Shown in pieces: positions 1 through 5,787 of a stretch of 6,929 bases of DNA (the stretch's first letter is position 1; every line of letters begins with the position of its first letter). The position numbers and the translations under genes were made by a program. Source of the DNA: Planctomycetaceae bacterium (lineage in GTDB: Bacteria; Planctomycetota; Planctomycetia; Pirellulales; Pirellulaceae); NCBI GenBank assembly GCA_007129635.1, contig SKVE01000398.1, positions 1 through 6,929 on the forward strand, read 5' to 3'. The notes beneath the pieces were generated by a model. It saw only the letters and a list, made by a program, of their open reading frames with translations, was not told where the DNA came from and ran no database searches.

Positions 1-493
1 GGATGGGGGAATGCGTGTTGGGGGCCCATGCGTTCTGGGGAGCGTCCGCCCAGGGCGCCGACGGTTGCTGTGGAGGCGCCCGGTGCTGCCCGGCTGCGAA
101 TTGATGCAACACTTGCAGGTACTCGCCCGGGTCGGCAGGCGTCGTCATCCGATGCACCATTCGTCCAGAAGGCTCCAGAAAGATATCGGTAGGAAAACTC
201 TGGACGCCGTAGTGTCGCGCCAATTCCGGAGCGCGCTGGACGTCGATCTTCACGGGGATATAGTTGTTAGAAATGGCGGTCGCGATGTCCGCTCGCGGAT
301 AGACATCACGCTCCAAACGCTTGCAAGGCCCGCACCAATCGGCATAAAAGTGAAGCAGAATGAGCTGTTGTTTTTCATGAGCGATCTGCTGAGCCTGGCG
401 AACATCGCTCAACCAAGGGACCGATGCGACGGCATCATCGATCAGATTGGAAGACAGCATGCCAAAGACGATCGTGAAGCAGATTGGACGCAT
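1..493 (-). CDS. Thioredoxin-fold protein, probably exported, partial (3' end beyond the window)
   Basis: Translating the minus strand from the ATG at 493 gives 164 codons open to the window edge, so the C-terminus is missing. Residues 1-23 look like a short Sec signal peptide: Arg2, a hydrophobic run (ICFTIVFGML), and a plausible cleavage site after AVA (21-23). Residues about 25-130 form a thioredoxin fold: an HFYADWCGPCK active site with the redox pair Cys54/Cys57, and a cis-Pro loop (QSFPTDIF, Pro101) opposite it. After residue 135 the chain turns Pro/Gln/Ala-rich and looks disordered. The intact CGPC and cis-Pro argue for real dithiol-disulfide chemistry, probably outside the cytoplasm; the substrate is unknown. 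The frame stays open upstream to a stop at 809-811, but I saw no other in-frame ATG or GTG, and the upstream translation looks non-coding (Asn/Pro/Lys-rich). The start at 493 is therefore preferred. It is divergent from rho. Confidence 0.88.
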   Translation of the reverse strand, partial: MRPICFTIVFGMLSSNLIDDAVASVPWLSDVRQAQQIAHEKQQLILLHFYADWCGPCKRLERDVYPRADIATAISNNYIPVKIDVQRAPELARHYGVQSFPTDIFLEPSGRMVHRMTTPADPGEYLQVLHQFAAGQHRAPPQQPSAPWADAPQNAWAPNTHSPI

Positions 494-667
494 GGAAACA
501 ACCGTTTTCTTCGGGATTCGGGAAAAAGATCCACCGCTGTAGGTATATCGGGTCAAATCCTGCTTGAAATTGGGGAAATTTTGCGGATTATCCGGATTTT
601 TCGGCGCGATCTGCGGACGGAACAACCAAGTGACCAACGTTCCATGGTGGCGATCACCAGCGAAAGC

Positions 668-687
668 CCGCAAAAAAGCGGAAAAAA
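668..687. repeat. Two phased A6 tracts with a short inverted repeat (likely bent DNA)
   Basis: CCGC, A6, GCGG and A6 follow one another directly. The two A6 runs (672-677 and 682-687) start exactly 10 bp apart, about one helical turn, which is the arrangement that gives intrinsic curvature. The CCGC/GCGG arms (668-671 and 678-681) could form a 4-bp stem. The element lies about 35-55 bp upstream of the candidate -35 box at 722, where curved A-tract DNA or an UP-like element often stimulates RNA polymerase. It does not look like a terminator: the run after the stem is A on the plus strand, and on the minus strand no T run follows the hairpin. The sequence is clear; the function is inferred. Confidence 0.4.
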
Positions 688-721
688 TAGGGAAGTTTTC
701 GCAAACCCCTTCAGATCCCGG

Positions 722-749
722 TTGACAGGTCCACAAACATCTGTAATAT
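722..749 (+). promoter_or_regulatory. Candidate sigma-70-type promoter for rho
   Basis: A perfect -35 consensus TTGACA (722-727) is followed after a 16-bp spacer by TAATAT (744-749), a 4/6 match to TATAAT, with TG immediately before it. This is the best plus-strand match I found upstream of rho. A transcript would start near 756 and carry a leader of about 430 nt. Long leaders with autoregulation are known for rho in other bacteria (in E. coli, Rho-dependent attenuation of its own leader); that this leader works the same way is inference. A promoter closer to rho cannot be excluded. Confidence 0.5.
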
Positions 750-1143
750 TTCCGTACTTGGCAGTCTAATCCGTTGCGTCGAACATGCTCAATTTGAGAG
801 TTCGGCAATTATCCCCCCTCAGAAGTTGTTGATCTTGGTGAGGGTAATGGATAGAACCTTGGGGGAAATTGGGCCGCTCTGCTAACAAGCCAAGTGGTCT
901 GCATCGTTCTGCCAGCTTCCTCGTACACCGTCTGAGCTACTGTTCGCTCGATTCTGGAATCGGGTGTCTGAAATTTGGCCAGATAGGCGAGGGAGGCCGA
1001 GAGACGAGGCATTTAGCCGCTCGCTTTACGTTCCCGTCGTCATGTTTTGTCAGACGGGTTTGGAATTCGGTTGTTCCGAAGCGAAATTCAGTTCTGGCAT
1101 GGCTGGAAGCCTGAAGCGGTGGATGACCGATCCTTGAATCCCA

Positions 1144-1185
1144 ATGGATGCCGGCAACAGGAAGGCATTTGCGCCGGCTGTGTAA
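1144..1185 (+). CDS. Possible 13-codon upstream ORF in the rho leader
   Basis: An ATG at 1144 opens a 13-codon frame (MDAGNRKAFAPAV) ending in TAA at 1183-1185. It is in the same frame as rho, and its stop codon directly abuts the rho ATG at 1186 with no gap, so terminating ribosomes could reinitiate on rho. It has no clear Shine-Dalgarno site. A frame this short can arise by chance, so the main support is the exact stop-start junction. If the real rho start is the second ATG at 1198, the junction becomes a 12-bp gap and the case weakens. Confidence 0.25.
   Translation: MDAGNRKAFAPAV
1150..1178 (+). promoter_or_regulatory. Possible hairpin before the rho start
   Basis: The self-complementary hexamer GCCGGC occurs twice (1150-1155 and 1173-1178), and the two copies can pair in RNA as a 6-bp all-GC stem with a 17-nt loop. 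The loop carries the purine-rich CAGGAAGG (1158-1165), the only strong Shine-Dalgarno-like string near the start but linearly about 20 nt from the ATG at 1186. Folding the stem would place the hairpin base 7 nt from that ATG. The hairpin lies inside the possible upstream ORF, so translating that ORF would melt it. The repeat is visible in the sequence; the fold and the regulation are inferred. Confidence 0.25.
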
Positions 1186-2475
1186 ATGGTGAATCCCATG
1201 ACGAAAAAGAGACAACGATCCAGGTCCGGAGGACGTTCCGGAGGGCAGGTATCCAATAACAATGGGCGGCCCAGGCGGCGACGTCGGTCGACGTCCAGTG
1301 ACGGACCGGCTGCGGTAGATCGCGAACGAGATTTCGCGGAAGACGCCGATGCCCCGCTCGAACCGGGCACAGGGTTGCTGGAGATGCACCCCAACGGTTA
1401 CGGTTTCCTCCGTAGCCCGGAGAACAATTATTCTCGCGAGCGGACGGATCCGTTCGTGCCCAGCACGATGATCGAGAAATACGGCTTGCGGCAAGGAGTG
1501 ATGATCTCCGGGACCGTCCAGCAGGCGCGCCGCCAACAGGGGCCGCGGCTACGGGAAATCACCGACGTGGACGGGATTCCGCCGGATGAGTACAGCCAAG
1601 TCAAAACGTTCGACTCGCTGACAGCCATCAATCCCGAAGTCTGGTATCGGCTGGAGGTGGGCGAACAACCCTTGACGACGCGAGTGATGGACCTGCTGAC
1701 GCCGCTGGGGCGCGGGCAACGAGCACTGATCGTCGCGCCGCCTCGGACGGGCAAAACGGTGCTGCTGCAACATATCAGCCAAGGGATTGCAAAAAACCAT
1801 CCGGAGGTCAAGCTGATCGTGCTGCTGGTCGACGAACGGCCGGAAGAAGTCACCGACATGCGCCGTAATGTCAACGGGGAAGTGGTCGCGAGCAGCTTGG
1901 ATCAAGATGTCGAAAGCCACGTGCGGATCTCGCAACTGATCGTCGAGCGTTGCCGACGGTTGGCCGAGATGGGTCGTGATGTCTTTTTGCTGATGGATTC
2001 GATCACGCGTTTGGCTCGCGCTTTTAACAAATGGGTCGGCAACACGGGTCGGACGATGAGTGGTGGTGTGGATATCAAGGCGATGGATATCCCGAAGAAG
2101 CTGTTCGCCACCGCCCGAGCGTTTGAAGAAGGCGGCTCGCTAACGATCGTCGGCACGGCACTGATCGATACGGGAAGCCGTATGGATGAGCTGATCTTTC
2201 AAGAATTCAAGGGCACGGGAAACATGGAATTGGTCCTCGATCGCAAGCTGTCGGATCGCCGAATCTGGCCGGCGATCGACATCACGCAATCGGGCACGCG
2301 CCGTGAAGAACTGTTGCATGATCCCGCCACGCTGCACGCGGTGACGATGCTGCGCAGAACGCTGACAACCATGCATCCGGTGGATGCGATGGAACAGTTG
2401 ATTAAGCAACTGGGGCGTTTCAAGAGCAATGCCGAATTCTTACAATTGATCAGCGGTAAACTGCTGGTCGACTAA
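1186..2475 (+). CDS. rho: Transcription termination factor Rho
   Basis: Rho is the hexameric RNA-dependent ATPase/translocase that ends transcription at Rho-dependent sites. This 429-residue protein is complete. Residues 1-60 are a basic Arg/Ser/Gly-rich, apparently disordered tail (RRRRR at 30-34) that replaces the N-terminal helix bundle of E. coli Rho. A cold-shock/OB RNA-binding domain follows (about 62-130) with the RNP-like motif NGYGFLR (70-76). The RecA-like motor has Walker A APPRTGKT (184-191), the catalytic region DERPEE (216-221), Walker B VFLLMD (266-271), the Q-loop stretch SGGVD (292-296), and SGTRREE (369-375) with the likely arginine finger Arg372. Compared with E. coli (as I recall it), Walker A reads RT in place of KA before GKT, which keeps the essential GKT. 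The start could instead be the ATG at 1198 (MTKKRQ), which has a weak GGTGA 5 nt upstream and begins like a typical tail. The gene stands alone on the plus strand, and its TAA overlaps the stop of the convergent GRE gene. Confidence 0.98.
   Translation: MVNPMTKKRQRSRSGGRSGGQVSNNNGRPRRRRRSTSSDGPAAVDRERDFAEDADAPLEPGTGLLEMHPNGYGFLRSPENNYSRERTDPFVPSTMIEKYGLRQGVMISGTVQQARRQQGPRLREITDVDGIPPDEYSQVKTFDSLTAINPEVWYRLEVGEQPLTTRVMDLLTPLGRGQRALIVAPPRTGKTVLLQHISQGIAKNHPEVKLIVLLVDERPEEVTDMRRNVNGEVVASSLDQDVESHVRISQLIVERCRRLAEMGRDVFLLMDSITRLARAFNKWVGNTGRTMSGGVDIKAMDIPKKLFATARAFEEGGSLTIVGTALIDTGSRMDELIFQEFKGTGNMELVLDRKLSDRRIWPAIDITQSGTRREELLHDPATLHAVTMLRRTLTTMHPVDAMEQLIKQLGRFKSNAEFLQLISGKLLVD
2472..2475. other. 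Overlapping stop codons of convergent genes
   Basis: The plus-strand TAA of rho (2473-2475) and the minus-strand TAG of the GRE gene (2472-2474) share bases in the tetranucleotide CTAA. No intergenic space is left for a bidirectional intrinsic terminator, and I saw no GC-rich stem followed by a T run just inside either gene end. Transcripts from both sides should therefore run some way into the opposite gene and form antisense RNA, or be ended by Rho itself. Confidence 0.95.
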
Positions 2476-4838
2476 GACGAAAAGCGATCGTGTTCGGTGC
2501 GGGTGATGATCTCTTCCTGAAGCTCGCGGGAAAGATCGCAGAAATAGTCGCTGTATCCGGCAACGCGGACGATCAGATCGCGATGACCGGCCGGATCGGC
2601 CTGTGCTTGGCGGAGCGTATCGGCGGTGACGACGTTGAACTGCAAATGGTGACCGTCCATCTTGAAGTAGCTGCGGACCAGATGAGCCAGCATGTCGATG
2701 CCATGATCATCGGCCAGCAGGCTGGGTGCGAACTTCATGTTCAACAACGTTCCCCCAGTCTTCAGATGGTCCATCTTGGACGCCGATCGAATGACGGCTG
2801 TCGGACCGTTGCGGTCAGCGCCCTGGACAGGGGAAATGCCTTCGGACAGCGGGGCTGCCGACGGGCGACCATCCGGAGTCGCACCGGTGACGGAGCCAAA
2901 ATAAACGTGGCAGGTGGTGGGCAACATCTCGATCTGATAACAGCCGCCCTTGGTGTTCGGTCGGCCGTCCACTTCCTCGAAGATCGTTTCGAAGGCTCGT
3001 TGCAGCCAGCGGTCCGCCTGCGGATCATCATTGCCGTACTTGGCCGGACGATGGCGACACCGAGCCCGCAGGCCATCGTTACCAACGCAATCGTCGTCCA
3101 AGGCAGCCACGAATCCTGGCAAATCGATCACACGATCCGCGAAAACCAGGCGATCGATGGCCGATAGGCTGTCGGTCAGCGTTCCGATCCCAACGAACTG
3201 GATGAACGTATGATTGTATCGGGCGCCTCCCGCATGATAGTCCAGGCCTTTGGCGATGCAATCGTCGGTGATCACGGACAAGAAAGGGGCGGGCATCGCC
3301 GTGGCGTACATCCGCTCGATGATCTGATTGCCACGGATCTTGATCTGAAGAAAGTGCCGCAACTGCTGGCCAAAAGCGGTAAACAACTGCTCGCTGTCCG
3401 CGAAATCCTCGACCGCGGCGGTGCGAGGTCCCAGTTGCTTGCCCGAACGGGGATCGACGCCGCGATGCAAGGTCAATTCCAAGATCTTGGGCAGATTGAA
3501 GTATCCGGTCAGGATGTAAGCCTCCTTGCCAAACGCGCCCGTCTCGACACAACCGCTGCAGCCGCCGGCCCGAGCGTCTTCCAACGATTTGCCCTGACGT
3601 AACTGCTGCTGGACGACGGCATCGGCGTTGAAGATCGACGGAAACCCGTAGCCCTGCCGGATGACTCGCAAGGCATGCTTCAACACGTTGTCCGGCGTCT
3701 TCCGAGATAATTGCAGGTTGCTGCTGGGTTGCAGCAGATGCAGCCGATCGATGATCTCCAGCAGCAGGTGCGTCAGTTCGTTCGAGCCCTCCGAGCCATC
3801 AGGCAGCAAGCCGCCGAGATTGATGTTGGCGAAATCGGTGTAGGTGCCGCTTTCGGCGGCCGTGACACCGACCTTCGGCGGCGCGGGATGGTTATTGAAC
3901 TTGATGAAGAAACACTCCAGCAACTCACGAGCGTGTTCCGCTGTCAACGAGCCATCGGCCAACCCTTGCTGGTAAAAGGGCCACAGGTGTTGGTCCAGAT
4001 GTCCGGGGCTGAACGAGTCCCAACCGTTCAGCTCGGTGATCACCGCCAGGTGACAGAACCAGTAGGCTTGTAAGGCTTCGTGAAAATCACGAGGCGGATG
4101 AGCCGGTACATGACGACAGACCCGGGCGATTTTTTCCAGCTCGCAGCGCCGGACCGGATCCCGGCACTCGGCAGCCTTTTCTTCGGCCAGTTGCGCGTGG
4201 CGATCGGCAAAATGGATCACCGCATCACACGCCAAGGACATGGCGGTAAGCTGTTCGCGTCTATCGTAGGCGTGAGGGTCCTTCTCATAATCCAGGTCGT
4301 CGATCGCCCACGCAATGTGCTGCTTGCGCTGCAACATCCCCTCACGGTAGATCTTGTCGTCCAATACCGTGTGCCCCGGCGATCGCTGCTCCATGAACTC
4401 TGTAAAGATCCCGGCTTCGTAAGCCTCCAGCCAGTCGGTGGACATCGCAGCGAAGATCTTGTCCCGCATGGCTCGCCCACTCCAATACGGAATGATCTCC
4501 TGCTGATAGGCATGCAGACATGACTCCGGAACCGAATACTGGGTTTTCGGACGAGCGTCCAATATCTGTAGGTCATCCAGACTGTGGCAGGTCAGCTCCG
4601 GATACGTGGGGACCATCTTGGGCTGCGGACCTCGCTCGCCCACAATCCATTCGTCATCGCCCAGATAGATCGTCTTGTGTTCGCACAAATGGGCGAACGA
4701 TCGAGCCCGCATGACCGGGACCGAATACCGGCCTTCGTTGGCGCGATAGAAAGCGGTCAACAAACGGGCTCGCTGCTCCGAGATCGTGGGCGGGGTATCC
4801 AGGCTGGCTTGGCGCAACCGTTGGGTTCGTTCGTTCAT
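2472..4838 (-). CDS. hypD: Glycyl radical enzyme, probable trans-4-hydroxy-L-proline dehydratase (HypD-type)
   Basis: This is a cytoplasmic, oxygen-sensitive radical enzyme, probably dehydrating trans-4-hydroxy-L-proline to pyrroline-5-carboxylate. The ATG at 4838 gives 788 residues, a normal length for the family. The PFL-like domain fills residues 1 to about 640. The active-site loop GGCSGCVETG holds thiyl Cys430 and general base Glu432. The C-terminal glycine-radical domain has RVAGYSDYF with Gly761, 27 residues from the end. The Cys-to-Gly spacing of 331 equals that of C. difficile HypD as I remember it (C434/G765). Its substrate-pocket residues also appear at matching places: His156, Asp274, Ser330, Asp335, Tyr446 and Thr641 (plus 4 each in the longer form). 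Pyruvate formate-lyase is excluded because it has an adjacent Cys-Cys pair. A GTG at 4850 is in frame, but the ATG fits better: GGTGGT lies 7 nt before it, and NERTQRLRQ is a typical GRE beginning. A related GRE with another hydroxyproline-like substrate remains possible. The symbol is for the GRE, not the hydrogenase maturation HypD. Confidence 0.9.
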   Translation of the reverse strand: MNERTQRLRQASLDTPPTISEQRARLLTAFYRANEGRYSVPVMRARSFAHLCEHKTIYLGDDEWIVGERGPQPKMVPTYPELTCHSLDDLQILDARPKTQYSVPESCLHAYQQEIIPYWSGRAMRDKIFAAMSTDWLEAYEAGIFTEFMEQRSPGHTVLDDKIYREGMLQRKQHIAWAIDDLDYEKDPHAYDRREQLTAMSLACDAVIHFADRHAQLAEEKAAECRDPVRRCELEKIARVCRHVPAHPPRDFHEALQAYWFCHLAVITELNGWDSFSPGHLDQHLWPFYQQGLADGSLTAEHARELLECFFIKFNNHPAPPKVGVTAAESGTYTDFANINLGGLLPDGSEGSNELTHLLLEIIDRLHLLQPSSNLQLSRKTPDNVLKHALRVIRQGYGFPSIFNADAVVQQQLRQGKSLEDARAGGCSGCVETGAFGKEAYILTGYFNLPKILELTLHRGVDPRSGKQLGPRTAAVEDFADSEQLFTAFGQQLRHFLQIKIRGNQIIERMYATAMPAPFLSVITDDCIAKGLDYHAGGARYNHTFIQFVGIGTLTDSLSAIDRLVFADRVIDLPGFVAALDDDCVGNDGLRARCRHRPAKYGNDDPQADRWLQRAFETIFEEVDGRPNTKGGCYQIEMLPTTCHVYFGSVTGATPDGRPSAAPLSEGISPVQGADRNGPTAVIRSASKMDHLKTGGTLLNMKFAPSLLADDHGIDMLAHLVRSYFKMDGHHLQFNVVTADTLRQAQADPAGHRDLIVRVAGYSDYFCDLSRELQEEIITRTEHDRFSS

Positions 4839-4842
4839 GGTA

Positions 4843-5784
4843 TCAACCACCGATTTGTACGTTCAGTCCAAAAGATCGAAAGATGCTCAGCGCCTGGTCC
4901 AGCACATCGTCAGCCGGGGCGTGGGCGGACCAAGTGTCCGTTAGTCTACCGAGCGAAACGCGTTTATGCACCGCCAGTTGGTGACACGGCAGCAAATTCA
5001 CGCGGGTAACCGTGGGCAACGAAGCTGCCAACCGAGCGGTGTTTTCCAGGTTCTGGTAGGAGTCGTTGAAGCCTGCGATCAAGGGGACGCGAATCCAGAT
5101 CGGAACACCGAGCCTGGTCAACTCGCGTAGGTTTTCCAAGATGACCTTGTTGGAAACGCCCGTCTGCCGTCGATGTTCAGCGTCATCCAGGTGCTTGACG
5201 TCGAATAAGAATAGGTCGGTGAACTCCGCCAGGGCCAACAGGTCGCCTCGATCTCCGTAGCCGCTGGTGTCCACTACCGTCGAAATGTCGTCCGTGCGGC
5301 ATGCGGCCAGTAATCCCCGCACGAAATCCGCCTGCAATAACGGTTCGCCACCCGATATCGTCACGCCGCCCCCGGAATCCTCGAAAAAAATCCGGTCCTT
5401 ACGGATTTCGGCCACCGTCTGGTCCACGGTCATCCAGCGTCCCACCACTTCCCTGGCACCGTACTCGCAGACTTCCACGCACTGTCCGCAACACGTGCAA
5501 CGATCGCGGTCGGACCAAGGCTGGGCGACGGGGCCATCGAGGGGGCCAGTCCCCAGATCTGATGCACCGCTGCGATGGGCCGTCTGCGGACATGATTGCC
5601 AGCAAATCCCGCAGTGGCTGCACCGCTGGTCGCGGATCATCAATTCAGGTTCGATCTGCAAACTTTCCGGATTATGACACCACCGGCAACGGAGCGGGCA
5701 ACCCTTGAGGAATACCGTCGTGCGGATTCCGGGACCGTCATGAATCGAATAGCGTTGAATGTGAAAGATCAGACCGGTGAGCAT
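4843..5784 (-). CDS. Glycyl radical enzyme activating enzyme (radical SAM, with two ferredoxin-type clusters)
   Basis: This 313-residue protein should install the glycyl radical on the GRE encoded next to it. It uses SAM and a [4Fe-4S] cluster to make a 5'-deoxyadenosyl radical that abstracts hydrogen from the glycine (Gly761). The N-terminus carries the family signature [16 protein letters not shown], with the radical SAM motif C29-X3-C33-X2-C36 (GCPLRCRWC) followed by HNPES. An inserted ferredoxin domain has two complete sets of four cysteines, C55/58/61/65 and C96/99/102/106, as in activases of non-PFL GREs (glycerol and choline types, HypD). SGGEP (144-148) and DVKH (195-198) are SAM-site motifs. 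Length and motif order are normal, with no missing cysteine. The ATG at 5784 begins [10 protein letters not shown], the usual position for this family. It starts 3 bp after the permease stop and ends 4 bp before the GRE ATG, so the three genes look co-transcribed. The activase precedes its GRE here. Cognate pairing is inferred from adjacency. Confidence 0.96.
   Translation of the reverse strand: MLTGLIFHIQRYSIHDGPGIRTTVFLKGCPLRCRWCHNPESLQIEPELMIRDQRCSHCGICWQSCPQTAHRSGASDLGTGPLDGPVAQPWSDRDRCTCCGQCVEVCEYGAREVVGRWMTVDQTVAEIRKDRIFFEDSGGGVTISGGEPLLQADFVRGLLAACRTDDISTVVDTSGYGDRGDLLALAEFTDLFLFDVKHLDDAEHRRQTGVSNKVILENLRELTRLGVPIWIRVPLIAGFNDSYQNLENTARLAASLPTVTRVNLLPCHQLAVHKRVSLGRLTDTWSAHAPADDVLDQALSIFRSFGLNVQIGG
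4846..4851 (-). promoter_or_regulatory. Ribosome binding site deciding the GRE start
   Basis: Read on the minus strand, GGTGGT (5 of 6 bases of GGAGGT) sits 7 nt before the ATG at 4838. It lies at the very end of the upstream activase gene (stop TGA at 4843-4845). The alternative GTG start at 4850 falls inside this site and has no comparable upstream signal. With the ATG, the two genes are separated by 4 bp, favouring translational coupling. Confidence 0.6.
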
Positions 5785-5787
5785 TCG

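Larger units (their letters stand above)
494..1185. other. Divergent intergenic region between the thioredoxin-like gene and rho
   Basis: These 692 bp hold no gene I can support. Several overlapping frames are open on both strands, but their translations are rich in Arg/Ser/Pro and show no recognisable domain. The left part (about 520-700) is rich in short A and T runs (AAATTTT at 576-582, T5 at 597-601, A6 at 672-677 and 682-687), as expected of promoter DNA. An 11-bp odd palindrome, CGGATTATCCG, lies at 584-594 and could be an operator. The right part is the presumed 5' leader of rho, with a possible short ORF just before the rho start. I saw no convincing promoter for the minus-strand gene; it should lie between about 500 and 700. 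Confidence 0.7.

Noticed and set aside
668..687. CCGC-A6-GCGG hairpin as an intrinsic terminator
   Set aside because: The stem is only 4 bp. On the plus strand it is followed by A, not T, and on the minus strand the T run precedes the stem.
11..769. Plus-strand open frame of 252 codons at the left end
   Set aside because: Antisense to the thioredoxin-fold gene, whose minus-strand translation shows an unmistakable WCGPC active site and cis-Pro. The plus-strand product is Arg-rich with no recognisable domain.
869..1259. Plus-strand open frames of 81 and 70 codons in the rho leader
   Set aside because: No recognisable motif. The second starts with TTG and overlaps the rho start out of frame. 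Both are more likely chance frames in GC-rich DNA.
809..1536. Minus-strand open frames across the rho leader and the start of rho
   Set aside because: They run opposite or into the clear rho coding region, are rich in Arg/Pro/Ser, overlap one another and have no domain or ribosome-binding signal.
2490..4714. Several plus-strand open frames of 60-225 codons opposite the GRE gene
   Set aside because: They are antisense shadows of a continuous, motif-rich minus-strand coding sequence.
2472..4838. GRE as pyruvate formate-lyase, choline trimethylamine-lyase or glycerol dehydratase
   Set aside because: There is no adjacent Cys-Cys pair as in PFL. The residues around GCVE (SGCVETGAFGKEAYILTGY) and the pocket positions fit HypD better than CutC or glycerol dehydratase, and no microcompartment shell genes are nearby.
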